64,000 bases of DNA, from positions 744,001-808,000 of the forward strand of contig NZ_VUJW01000003.1 of assembly GCF_008373765.1 (NCBI RefSeq), written 5' to 3'. The DNA is from Nocardioides antri (GTDB lineage Bacteria > Actinomycetota > Actinomycetes > Propionibacteriales > Nocardioidaceae). The notes under the pieces are model-generated. The model did not search any database and was not told the DNA's origin. It saw nothing but the letters and a program-made list of their open reading frames with translations. The translations under genes and the position numbers were made by a program. Shown in pieces: positions 42,379 to 51,061 of this stretch. Position 1 is the first letter of the stretch. The number at the start of each line of letters is the position of its first letter.

Positions 42379-43524
42379 TCAGAACCCCAGCTCGCGCCCG
42401 ATGAGCTCCTTCATGATCTCGTTGGAGCCGGCCCAGATCTTGGTGACCCGGGCGTCCCGCCAGGCGCGCGCGACGCGGTACTCGTTCATGAAGCCGTAGC
42501 CGCCGTGGATCTGGACGCAGTGGTCGATGACCTCGTTCTGCATGTCCGATGACCACCACTTGGCCTTGGCCGCCTCGACCGCGGTGAGCTGGCCCTCGGC
42601 GTGCGCCTTGACGCACTTGTCCATGTAGGCCTCGCACACCTCGACCTTGGTGACCAGCTCGGCCAGCAGGAACTTGATGTGCTGGAAGCGGCCGATGGAC
42701 TGGCCGAACGCCTGCCGGTCCTTGGCGTACTGGATCGTCTCGGCGAGGATCTGCTTGGCGTGGGCGGTGTTGGCGATCGCACAGGCGATCCGCTCCTGCG
42801 GGAGCTTCTGCATCATGTGGACGAAGCCCATGTTGAGCTCGCCGATGATGTCGTCGTCGGTGCACCGCACGTTCTCGAAGAACAGCTCGGAGGTGTCGGA
42901 CTCCTCCATGCCGACCTTGTCGAGCTTGCGACCGCGGCTGAAGCCCTCCTTGGTCGCCTCGATGCCGAAGAGGGTGATGCCCTTGGGGCCCTTCTCCGGG
43001 TCGGTCCGCGCGGCGGTGACGATCAGGTCGCCGGAGTAGCCGTTGGTGATGAACGTCTTGGAGCCGTTGATGACCCACTCGTCGCCGTCGCGGACGGCGG
43101 TCGTCTTCAGCGCGGCGAGGTCGGAGCCGCCGGACGGCTCGGTCATGCCGATGCCGAGCAGGATCTCGCCGGAGGCGACGCCCGGGAGCCAGCGCTGCTT
43201 CTGCTCCTCGGTGCCGAGCTCGACGATGTACGGCGCGGTGATGTCGGCGTGGATGCCGACGCAGGTGGGCATCCAGGCGCCGACCTTCGCCATCTCCTCG
43301 GTGAGGACCGCGTTGAAGCGGAAGTCGTCGGCACCGGCGCCGCCGTACTCCTCCGGGATGGCCAGGCCGAGCATGCCCTGGGCACCCGCCTCGAGCCAGA
43401 ACTCGCGCGGCAGCGACTTGTCCTGGATGTACTTCTCGGCGTTCGGGGTGACCGACCGCTCGATCCAGGTGCGAGCCGACTCGCGGAACGACTCGTGGTC
43501 CTCGTTGTAGATGTCGCGCTTCAT
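42379..43524 (-). CDS. Acyl-CoA dehydrogenase
   Basis: FAD flavoprotein of 381 residues that introduces the alpha,beta double bond in an acyl-CoA. Family landmarks are FWLEAGAQGMLGLAIPEEYGG, the flavin-binding GIGMTEPSGGSDLAALKTTA, GSKTFITNG, KLDKVGMEESDTSELFFENV, RQAFGQSIGRFQHIKFLLAE and the C-terminal IHGGYGFMNEYRVARAWRD and IWAGSNEIMKELIGRELGF. It resembles long-chain or branched-chain type dehydrogenases; chain length is not decidable. It follows the MFS gene by 10 bases on the same strand and may belong to the kinase-MFS run. Its 3' end faces the palindromic element. Confidence 0.93.
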   Translation of the reverse strand: MKRDIYNEDHESFRESARTWIERSVTPNAEKYIQDKSLPREFWLEAGAQGMLGLAIPEEYGGAGADDFRFNAVLTEEMAKVGAWMPTCVGIHADITAPYIVELGTEEQKQRWLPGVASGEILLGIGMTEPSGGSDLAALKTTAVRDGDEWVINGSKTFITNGYSGDLIVTAARTDPEKGPKGITLFGIEATKEGFSRGRKLDKVGMEESDTSELFFENVRCTDDDIIGELNMGFVHMMQKLPQERIACAIANTAHAKQILAETIQYAKDRQAFGQSIGRFQHIKFLLAELVTKVEVCEAYMDKCVKAHAEGQLTAVEAAKAKWWSSDMQNEVIDHCVQIHGGYGFMNEYRVARAWRDARVTKIWAGSNEIMKELIGRELGF

Positions 43525-43534
43525 GGACCCGATC

Positions 43535-45043
43535 CTACTCGCTGGTAGCAGGCTCCCGATCGGGCCCGTCGACCAGCCGAGACGGCATCATCAGGCCCGC
43601 GAGCACGAGCAGCAGCGCGCAAGCGGCGACGGCGAGGAAGACGGCCTGCAACGCAGGATCGAGTACGCCGACCGGCAGCTGCTCGAGCTCCACCGCGCCG
43701 GCAGCCTCGGCTCCCCCGAGCCGGTCCGCGACGATCGCGTTGGCGATGGCGCCGAACATCGCGACGCCCACCGCGCTTCCGACCGATCGCGCGAACATGT
43801 TGGCGCCGGTGGCGACGCCGCGCTGGCGGAACTCGACCGCCGACTGCAGCGCCACGACGCTGGGGCTGACGACGTAGCCGAGGCCGAGGCCGAGGACCAG
43901 GCAGGCGACGGCGAGCAGCCAGACCGGGCTGTCCGGGCCGACGAGCGCGATGATCACGGCGCCGCCCGCGCCGAAGGCCGCGCCGAGCAGGAGGCAGCTC
44001 CGGAAGCCCCACCGGAGGTAGACCCGGCCGGACGTGGTGGCCGCGATCGGCCAGCCGATGGCCAGGGCCGCGACGGCGAAGCCGGCGACGGTCGCACCCG
44101 CGCCGAGCACCTGCTGGGCGTAGACCGGGATGTAGGACGTGACGCCGAGCATCACCATGCCGGCGACGAACGCCCCCACCGTCGCGGCGTTGAGCACCCG
44201 GTGGCGGAACAGCCAGCCCGGCAGCACCGGGTCCGCCGCCCGACCCTCCACGCGGACGAAGAGCACGAGGAGCACTGCCGTGCCGCCGAAGGCGACGCCG
44301 CTCTGCCAGGACCACCACGGCCACCGGATGCCGCCCTCGAGCAGGCCGAGCAGCAAGGCGGACGCCGCGGCGACCAGCAGGGCGCCCCACCAGTCGATCG
44401 GCCGGCGCTCGTGCGGCTCGGGGCGCTCGTCGAAGCGGAGCCACAGCACGGCGGCGGCGAGCAGGCCGAGCGGCACGTTGATCCAGAAGATCCACCGCCA
44501 CGACAGGTGGTCGGAGAAGAGCCCGCCGAGAGCAGGACCCACGACCGCCGACATCGCCCACACGCTCGCGATGTAGCCCTGGGCGACCGCCCTCTCCGCG
44601 ACGGAGTAGATGTCGCCCATGATCGTCATCCCGGCCGGCTGGATCGCACCGGCGCCCAGGCCCTGCAGCGCCCGGAACGCGATGAGCGCGCCCATGCTCC
44701 ACGCGACCGCGCAGAGGACGGAGCCGACGACGAACGTCCCGATGCCGAAGAGCATCAGCGGCTTGCGCCCGAACGTGTCGGCGAGCTTGCCGTAGACCGG
44801 CGTGCTGATCGCCTGGGTCAGCAGGTACGCCGAGAACAGCCACGGGAACTGGGTGAACCCGCCGAGGTCCTTCACGATCGCCGGCACGGCGGTCGCGAGG
44901 ATCGTCGCGTCGATCGCGATCAGCGCGATCGAGATCATCACCGACCCGAGGATGGGCCCGCGGTCGCTCCGCAGACCCACCGAGGCACGGGTGGGGGCGG
45001 CGGTCGTCACACCCACCGGCAACCGGGCGGGCCGGTCAGGCAT
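43535..45043 (-). CDS. DHA2-type MFS drug/metabolite exporter
   Basis: Proton-driven exporter of 502 residues with 14 predicted helices, as in the DHA2 (EmrB/QacA) family. Motifs are SIALIAIDATILATAVPAIV (helix 1, with the D1-type Asp), YGKLADTFGRKPLMLFG (motif A), RALQGLGAGAIQPAGMTIMG (motif B) and WAMSAVVGPALGGLFSD with WRWIFWINVPLG (motif C and the following loop). ATG 45043 is the best start; a longer open frame reaches 45391 but lies in the kinase gene. It is 29 bases downstream of that kinase gene. The substrate is unknown. Confidence 0.92.
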   Translation of the reverse strand: MPDRPARLPVGVTTAAPTRASVGLRSDRGPILGSVMISIALIAIDATILATAVPAIVKDLGGFTQFPWLFSAYLLTQAISTPVYGKLADTFGRKPLMLFGIGTFVVGSVLCAVAWSMGALIAFRALQGLGAGAIQPAGMTIMGDIYSVAERAVAQGYIASVWAMSAVVGPALGGLFSDHLSWRWIFWINVPLGLLAAAVLWLRFDERPEPHERRPIDWWGALLVAAASALLLGLLEGGIRWPWWSWQSGVAFGGTAVLLVLFVRVEGRAADPVLPGWLFRHRVLNAATVGAFVAGMVMLGVTSYIPVYAQQVLGAGATVAGFAVAALAIGWPIAATTSGRVYLRWGFRSCLLLGAAFGAGGAVIIALVGPDSPVWLLAVACLVLGLGLGYVVSPSVVALQSAVEFRQRGVATGANMFARSVGSAVGVAMFGAIANAIVADRLGGAEAAGAVELEQLPVGVLDPALQAVFLAVAACALLLVLAGLMMPSRLVDGPDREPATSE

Positions 45044-45072
45044 TCCCCCGCCCGGCGTACGACGCCCGTCGC

Positions 45073-46914
45073 TCAGGGCTCCTCGGCGCTGGGCATCTGG
45101 TAGATCTCGTCCTCGGGCGGGAGCTCGACCTCGACGTCCTCGTCGAACTCGGAGTACTCGAACCACGCGTCCTCGGCCTCGTCCAGCCGCAGCAGGTAGT
45201 GGGGATCGGCGGCCATCACGTAGTAGGTCTCCTGGTTGGAGCCCTCCTGCAGGCGGACCTTCACCACGTCCTCGCCGCGCACGGAGCCGTTGCCCTCGTT
45301 GGTGGCGACGGCGTCGCCACGGCCGTCGCGCTCGAGGAACTCGTCGAGGTCGCAGACGCTCGTGAGCGCGTCCACGTCGAGCTCCAGCCACCGCCCGTCG
45401 AGCTCGGCGAGGAAGTCCGACGCCTGCTCGATGCCGAGGTCGGTGAGGAACGCCGCGTCGGGCCTCATCACCGTCCGGTCGCCCTGGTGGACGACCTCGG
45501 CCGTGCCGGTGCCGAGGTAGCTCATGGTGCCGGAGCAGTCGCCGTCGGCGGTGATCGACATCCGGATCGACACCTGCCGCCGGCCGTCGGGGAACTGTCC
45601 CGTCACCAGCACGGTGTCGAGGACCTTCATCTCCTTCTCCGAGGTCCGCAGGATCTCCTCCGCCGGCAGGGCGAGGAACGAGGATCCCGTCGTCGGGCCC
45701 GGTGTCGGGTCTTCCCCGTCGCCGTCACCGACCAGGAGCGCGGCGACCACGCCGCCGGTGACCGCCAGCACGCCCGCCGCCACGGAGGCGACGAGGAGCG
45801 TGGTGCGGGACCCGGAGCGCGACGGGTGTCCGCGGGGCAGGGCGGTGGGAGCGAGGTACGCCGGCGCGTCGGCCCCGGAGCGGCCGCTGTCCGGTGTCGG
45901 CGCTGGCGTCGGCCCGGGAGGCGGCCCGATCGGCGGCGGTGCGGTCGGCGTGGCCCGGCCGTTCGTGGCGGCCACACCGGGACGGGCGTGGGTGGCGATC
46001 GGCCGCTGCACCGTGCCGCCGCTGGGCTCGGGCACGGCCGATCCCGGGGCGTGCGGCAGCCTCAGCGCGGCCTGGAGGTCGGCCCGCATCGCCGCAGCGG
46101 TCGGGTAGCGCTCGCCCGGCTCCTTCGCCATCGAGAGCCGGAGGATGCGGTTCGTGGCCCGCACCATCGGGCTCTCGCCCGTGAGCTGCGGGAGCGGCCC
46201 GTTCACGTGGCCGGCGACGATCTGGTAGTCGCTCTGGCCGGTGTAGGGGGGCGCCCCGGTCAGGGCGACCCACAGCAGGCAGCCGAGCGAGTAGACGTCG
46301 GTGACGTAGCTCGCCTCGGCGCCGCCGTGGAGCTCCGGCGCCATGTAGGTGGGTGTCCCGACCGCCGAGGAGCCGAACCGGGTCGAGGCAGCGTCCAGCC
46401 GACGTGCGATGCCGAAGTCGGCGAGGTAGGCCCGCACGGCGTTGCCCCGGATCCGGACCAGGACGTTGCCGGGCTTGATGTCGCGGTGGACGAGGCCGGC
46501 CTCGTGGGCGTCGGACAGGCCGGACGCCACCTGCTCGATGACGCTCAGCGCGTCGACGAGGGGAGGCACGCCCGCCGTACGGATCAGGCGGCCGAGGTCG
46601 CCGTCGATGACCAGCTGGCTGGCGATGTAGACGTAGCCGTCCTCCTCGCCGTGGGCGTAGACAGCGACGACGTGCGCCGACTCCAGCGAGGCCTGGGCGC
46701 GCGCCTCCCGGCTGAACCGCTCGCGGAACTCCGGGTCGTGTGCGAAGTACGGAGCGACGATCTTGAGCGCCACCTCGCGACCGAGGTTCTCCTCGACCGC
46801 GCGGTAGACCACGCCCATGCCGCCCTGGCCGAGCTGCTCCACGATCCGGAACCGCCCGATCCGAGCACCAGGGACGGGATACCCGCGTGCCGAGCCTGCC
46901 GAGTCAGGGTCCAC
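45073..46914 (-). CDS. Membrane Ser/Thr protein kinase with lipoprotein-like sensor domain
   Basis: Hanks-type kinase of 613 residues. The cytosolic kinase domain (about 20-285) has GQGGMGVVYRA, the ATP-binding Lys51 (VALKIVA), HRDIKPGN (143-150), DFG (166-168) and APE (192-194). A Pro/Ala-rich linker (about 286-368) leads to a single membrane helix (about 371-394). The outer part (395-613) contains SFLALPAEEILRTSEKEMKV, the Cys pair of GDCSGT and VCDL, and a strand-rich region that looks like LppX/LprG-type lipoproteins, not PASTA repeats; this resemblance is by eye. GTG 46914 is the start. It may sense a lipid, drug or envelope signal for the exporter downstream. Confidence 0.88.
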   Translation of the reverse strand: MDPDSAGSARGYPVPGARIGRFRIVEQLGQGGMGVVYRAVEENLGREVALKIVAPYFAHDPEFRERFSREARAQASLESAHVVAVYAHGEEDGYVYIASQLVIDGDLGRLIRTAGVPPLVDALSVIEQVASGLSDAHEAGLVHRDIKPGNVLVRIRGNAVRAYLADFGIARRLDAASTRFGSSAVGTPTYMAPELHGGAEASYVTDVYSLGCLLWVALTGAPPYTGQSDYQIVAGHVNGPLPQLTGESPMVRATNRILRLSMAKEPGERYPTAAAMRADLQAALRLPHAPGSAVPEPSGGTVQRPIATHARPGVAATNGRATPTAPPPIGPPPGPTPAPTPDSGRSGADAPAYLAPTALPRGHPSRSGSRTTLLVASVAAGVLAVTGGVVAALLVGDGDGEDPTPGPTTGSSFLALPAEEILRTSEKEMKVLDTVLVTGQFPDGRRQVSIRMSITADGDCSGTMSYLGTGTAEVVHQGDRTVMRPDAAFLTDLGIEQASDFLAELDGRWLELDVDALTSVCDLDEFLERDGRGDAVATNEGNGSVRGEDVVKVRLQEGSNQETYYVMAADPHYLLRLDEAEDAWFEYSEFDEDVEVELPPEDEIYQMPSAEEP

Positions 46915-46946
46915 GGGACGTTTCTACCTGACGTGAGCGAACGGGA

Positions 46947-46987
46947 AGCCGACCGGGCGGGATGGGAGGATCCCGGCCCGGTCGGCT
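46947..46987 (-). terminator. Strong hairpin after the MMPL transporter gene
   Basis: AGCCGACCGGG (46947-46957) pairs perfectly with CCCGGTCGGCT (46977-46987), an 11-base stem. It lies 22 bases past the MMPL stop on the minus strand and before the kinase gene, so it probably separates the two transcripts. Confidence 0.7.
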
Positions 46988-47008
46988 GGTTCGCCGGGCA
47001 GCTGCGGG

Positions 47009-49171
47009 TCAGACCCCCGCGGTGACCCGCTCGTCCTTGCCGGAAGGACCGCGTCGGCCGCCCTCCTCGCGGAAGCCGTTGCGCTCCCACCACCGGGCCA
47101 TCGGGCCGGGTGCCCACCAGTTCCAGCGGCCGAGCAGCTTCATCGTCGCCGGCACCAGAAGCGCCCGCACGATGGTGGCGTCGACGAGGAGCGCGATCAG
47201 CATGCCGATGCCGATCATCTTCATGAAGACGACGCCGCTGAGGCTGAAGGCACCGATCACGACCCCCAGGAGGAGCGCGGCGCTGGTGATGATCCGGCCG
47301 GTCTTCTGCAGGCCGGTCGCGACCGCTAGGTCGTTGTCGCCGGTCGCGTCCCACTGCTCACGGACCCGGCTCAGCAGGAAGACCTCGTAGTCCATCGACA
47401 GGCCGAACAGCACCGCCAGCATCACGATCGGGTTGGTCAGGTCCAGGAAGCCGGAGCTGGTGAAGCCGAGCAGGCCCGAGAGGTTGCCGTCACTGAAGAT
47501 CCAGGTCACGACACCGAACGACGCGGTGATCGAGAAGAAGTTCATCGCGACCGCCTTCAGCGGCAGCACCAACGACCCGAACGCGAGGAACAGCAGCACC
47601 AGCATGACCGTGACCACGATCAGCCCCATCCACGGGAGGTGGGACCTCACCGAAGAAGCCAGGTCGACGGTGTCGGCGGTCAGGCCGCCGACCAGGGCGG
47701 TCGTCCCCTCCGGGCTGGGGACGTCACGGAGCTCGCGCACGACGTCCTGGCTCCGCTCGGACTGGCTGTTGCCCTCCCACGCGGCGCGCAGCAGCGTCGT
47801 GCCGCCCTCGGACTCGACCGGGCGCACGTCGACCACTCCGTCGACGTCGCGGAGCGCATCGACGTACGACGACACCTGGGCCTCGTCCGCGCCCTCGATC
47901 AGCACGTTGGCGGTCGACCGCTCCGGGCCGAACTCGGTGTTGAGCCGCTCCGCGGCCTGGTGGGCCGCGGCGTCCGGCGGCAGGACCCGGTAGTCCACGC
48001 TGCCCCACTTCACCCCGAGGAAGGGGGACGCGACGGCCAGCAGCACGACGATGACGCCGACGGCGACGAGGACCGGCCGCCGCATCACACCATGCGCGAG
48101 CCGCGACCAGGCGCCGTGCTCGGCATCGACCGCGGTGCTGCGCTGCAGGAACGGGATGCGCAGCGAGTCGACCCGCTTCCCGAGCAGCGCCAGCGCGGCC
48201 GGCAGCACGGTCAGCGCGGCGACCATCGCGACGAGGACAGCCGCGATCCCGCCGTACCCGATCGACTTGAGGAAGGCCTGCGGGAAGACGAGGAGGGAAC
48301 TCATCGACGCGGCGACGGTCAACGCGGAGAACATCACGGTGCGGCCGGCGGTCGCCATGGTGCGCACCACGGCGTGGCGGGTGTCGTCGGGGCTCAGCGC
48401 GATCTCCTCACGGAAGCGCGAGACGACGAACAGCGCGTAGTCGATCGAGAGGCCGAGCCCGATCAGGGTGATGATGTTGGGCGCGAAGATCGACACCTCG
48501 GTGATCTCGTTGAGCCCGGCGATCGCCGCGCGGGCGCCCACCACGGTGACGACGCCGACCAGGACCGGCAGCAGCGCGGCGGTCACGCTGCGGAAGATGA
48601 TCAGCGACAGCAGCAGGACGATCGGCAGCGAGACGATCTCCGCCATCAGGAGGTCGTCCTTCGTGTGCTCGTTGACGTCGGAGTAGACCGCGAACGGGCC
48701 GGCGAAGTCGACGTCGAGGTCGGAGTCGGAGAGCGTCGGCCGGATGTCGCGGTAGGCGTCCACGAAGTCGTTCTGGCTGTCGCCGGCGAGCGAGATGTAC
48801 ACGGCGGTCGCGTGCTCGTCGTGGCTGAGCATCGCGGGGTCGTCGGTCTCGTAGAACGTGGCCATCGACGAGACGCGGTCGTCGGGCACGGCTGCGAGGG
48901 TCTCCTCGACCTCGGCGCGGAAGGCGGGGTCGGTGGCGATGTCGTCGGGGCTGGAGAAGATCGCGATGACGTCGACCGACCGGTTGCCGAACGTGTCGCG
49001 CTCCTGGGTCAGCTCCCGGGCCGACTCCGTCGCCGGGTCGTCGAACCCGCCGGCCGACAGCTTGTCCTCGAGGCCGACGCCGGCGAGCATCGCGGCGGCG
49101 GTGACGCCGAGACCCACCAGCAGCACGGCGAGGGCCCTCCGGACCACCACGCTTCCCCAACGCTCGATCAT
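47009..49171 (-). CDS. MMPL/RND-family membrane transporter
   Basis: A 720-residue efflux- or lipid-type transporter of the MMPL family, with 12 helices in two repeats. Each repeat has an exposed porter domain (about 40-180 and about 380-510). Conserved elements are FAPNIITLIGLGLSIDYALF and the matching MLAVLFGLSMDYEVFLLSRV (the Asp-Tyr proton relay pairs) and GRTVMFSALTVAASMSSLL. ATG 49171 is preferred because AGAGG lies 8 bases upstream; ATG 49192 is possible. It is divergent from a TetR gene with a palindromic operator in between, so its expression is probably induced by a substrate. No typical partner (MmpS) is seen. Confidence 0.9.
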   Translation of the reverse strand: MIERWGSVVVRRALAVLLVGLGVTAAAMLAGVGLEDKLSAGGFDDPATESARELTQERDTFGNRSVDVIAIFSSPDDIATDPAFRAEVEETLAAVPDDRVSSMATFYETDDPAMLSHDEHATAVYISLAGDSQNDFVDAYRDIRPTLSDSDLDVDFAGPFAVYSDVNEHTKDDLLMAEIVSLPIVLLLSLIIFRSVTAALLPVLVGVVTVVGARAAIAGLNEITEVSIFAPNIITLIGLGLSIDYALFVVSRFREEIALSPDDTRHAVVRTMATAGRTVMFSALTVAASMSSLLVFPQAFLKSIGYGGIAAVLVAMVAALTVLPAALALLGKRVDSLRIPFLQRSTAVDAEHGAWSRLAHGVMRRPVLVAVGVIVVLLAVASPFLGVKWGSVDYRVLPPDAAAHQAAERLNTEFGPERSTANVLIEGADEAQVSSYVDALRDVDGVVDVRPVESEGGTTLLRAAWEGNSQSERSQDVVRELRDVPSPEGTTALVGGLTADTVDLASSVRSHLPWMGLIVVTVMLVLLFLAFGSLVLPLKAVAMNFFSITASFGVVTWIFSDGNLSGLLGFTSSGFLDLTNPIVMLAVLFGLSMDYEVFLLSRVREQWDATGDNDLAVATGLQKTGRIITSAALLLGVVIGAFSLSGVVFMKMIGIGMLIALLVDATIVRALLVPATMKLLGRWNWWAPGPMARWWERNGFREEGGRRGPSGKDERVTAGV

Positions 49172-49204
49172 GCTCCGCACCTCTCGTGACATGGCGTCAT
49201 CTTG

Positions 49205-49235
49205 GTTAACACCATTCACGGTAAACGGTGTAAAC
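49205..49235. promoter_or_regulatory. Operator-like inverted repeat between MMPL and tetR genes
   Basis: GTTAACACC (49205-49213) and GGTGTAAAC (49227-49235) are inverted copies with one mismatch and a 13-base spacer. GGTAAAC and GTGTAAAC within 49220-49235 add a direct repeat. It is the AT-richest part of this divergent region. Confidence 0.6.
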
Positions 49236-49304
49236 TCGCCGCGTCAACCCCGATCCGGGACCGCTCGCTGTGGTCCCGGTCGCACCCGGACCTCGAGGAG
49301 TGGC

Positions 49305-50075
49305 GTGCCCGTACTGCCCCAGCCGACCCGCCGCGAGCGGCAGCGGGAGGCGACGTACGACGAGATCGTGCGCGTGTCCACGCAGCTGCTGACCGACGGC
49401 GCCGAGCTGTCGCTGCGGGCGGTGGCGTCGCGGATGGGGATGACCGCCCCGGCGCTCTACCGCTACGTCGCGAACTACCAGGAGCTCGTCGACCTCGTGG
49501 CCTTCGAGCTCGACAAGGCCGCGACCCAGGACTTCATGGCGGCGGCGGAGAGCTACCTCGAGGACGACCCGGCGGCACGGCTCTGCGCCGCGTGCGTGGC
49601 GTTCCGCCGGTGGGCGCTGACCCGGCCGCGGGAGTTCGCGCTCGTGTTCGCCAACCCGATCGGCAGCGAGGACTCCGAGCGCCGCGAGCTGCTCACCTTG
49701 TCGACGTCGGGCCACTACTTCACCGACCTGCTCTACCAGATCTGGGAGCTCTACCAGTTCCCGTACCCGGCGCTCGACGACCTCGACCCGATCGTCCGCG
49801 ACGCCGTCCTCGACCCGCTGATCCCCGCCAAGGCCGACCACATCGAGCCCGAGGACCGCGGCATCCTCTGGATCTACATGCGGTCCTGGTCGGCGCTCTA
49901 CGGCGTCGTGACCCTGGAGTCGACCGGCCACTGCGACCCGCGGGTGATCGAGAGCGCGGCGCTGTTCCGCGCGACGATGCTCGACTGGCTGGAGCCCCTC
50001 GGGCTGGGCGCGGAGACCGAGCGGCTCACCGCGGTGCTCGACGCCGAGCTGGCCCGGGACCGCTCTCAGAGGTAG
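49305..50075 (+). CDS. TetR-family regulator
   Basis: A 256-residue regulator. The HTH (about 10-60) is RRERQREATYDEIVRVSTQL, ELSLRAVASRMGMTAPALYRYV and ANYQELVDLV. The C-terminal part contains ARLCAACVAFRRWALTRPREFALVFANP, a motif of the TetR_C_25/WHG-type domain, which supports a real all-helical ligand pocket. GTG 49305 is chosen because GAGGAG lies 6 bases upstream; longer in-frame codons run into the operator and the MMPL gene. The MMPL transporter is the likely target. Its 3' end overlaps the convergent asparaginase gene by 10 bases. Confidence 0.9.
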   Translation: MPVLPQPTRRERQREATYDEIVRVSTQLLTDGAELSLRAVASRMGMTAPALYRYVANYQELVDLVAFELDKAATQDFMAAAESYLEDDPAARLCAACVAFRRWALTRPREFALVFANPIGSEDSERRELLTLSTSGHYFTDLLYQIWELYQFPYPALDDLDPIVRDAVLDPLIPAKADHIEPEDRGILWIYMRSWSALYGVVTLESTGHCDPRVIESAALFRATMLDWLEPLGLGAETERLTAVLDAELARDRSQR

Positions 50076-51061
50076 GTCGGCAGCGCCGCCCGCACCTGCG
50101 CAGGGTCGCCGATCGTGGCGAGGAGGCCGAGCAGCAGGATCCGTCCCTGGCCGGCGCGCAGGGTGCCGAGCGGCACCGCCCCGGCAGCCACCAGGTCGGC
50201 CCCACCTCCCCCGCCGCCGTAGATCCCGGCCACCGGGCCGGTGTCGACCCGCGTCGTGAGGCCGACGACCACGCCGCGGTCGGTGAGCTCGGCGACCGCC
50301 TCGACGATCGCCGGGTTGGCGTTCCCGGACCCGGTCGCCACGAGGACGACGCCGCGGGCACCCGCCGCCGCGAACGCCCGCAGGGCGGTGCCGTCGACGC
50401 CCGGGTAGACCGCGGCGATGTCCACCCGCACCCGCTCGATGTCGGCGAGGCCGATGTCGAGGTGCTCCCGGTGGGCGGGCACGCCGTCGACGACCAGCCG
50501 CCCGTCGACGACCCGGCCGAGCGACCCCCCGTCCGGCTGCGCGAACGCGGTGACCTCGTGGGTGTGGACCTTGCGGGTGCCCCGCGCCGCGAGCACGCGG
50601 CCGTCGAACACCACCAGCACGCCGAGACCCCGGGCAGCGGGGTCGGCGGCGACGAGGAGCGCGTCGCGGAGGTTGCCCGGACCGTCGGCGTCGGGGGCGT
50701 CGGCCGGTCGCTGCGCGCCGGTCAGCACGACCGGTCGGTCGTCGGTGTGCACCAGGTCGAGGAGGTACGCCGTCTCCTCCGCCGTGTCGGTCCCGTGCGT
50801 CACCACCACCCCGCGGACCGCAGGATCGTCCAGCGCCGCGCGCACCTCACGGACGATGACCGCCTGGTCGGCGGTGGTGAGGGCCGAGCTGTCCTTGACG
50901 AACAGGTCCCGGGCGGCGACCTCGACGTCGCGGAGGCCGAGTCCGGCGACCAGCCCCTCCGTCAGTCGATCGACGGTCTCGACGGGCTGCGCGGCGCCGT
51001 GCTCGTCGCGCCGGCTGGCGATGGTGCCGCCCGTGCCGAGGACGGCGATCCGGACGGTCAT
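50066..51061 (-). CDS. L-asparaginase
   Basis: Cytosolic (no signal peptide) asparaginase/glutaminase-type amidohydrolase of 331 residues converting L-asparagine to aspartate and ammonia. Both catalytic Thr motifs are present: AVLGTGGTIASRRDEHG at the N-terminus and VVVTHGTDTAEETAYLLDL. VLTGAQRPADAPDADGPGNL follows in its usual place. A Gly run (GGGGGGADL, near residue 285) is unusual but in-frame. Its start overlaps the stop of the sirtuin gene by 4 bases. Confidence 0.92.
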   Translation of the reverse strand: MTVRIAVLGTGGTIASRRDEHGAAQPVETVDRLTEGLVAGLGLRDVEVAARDLFVKDSSALTTADQAVIVREVRAALDDPAVRGVVVTHGTDTAEETAYLLDLVHTDDRPVVLTGAQRPADAPDADGPGNLRDALLVAADPAARGLGVLVVFDGRVLAARGTRKVHTHEVTAFAQPDGGSLGRVVDGRLVVDGVPAHREHLDIGLADIERVRVDIAAVYPGVDGTALRAFAAAGARGVVLVATGSGNANPAIVEAVAELTDRGVVVGLTTRVDTGPVAGIYGGGGGGADLVAAGAVPLGTLRAGQGRILLLGLLATIGDPAQVRAALPTYL

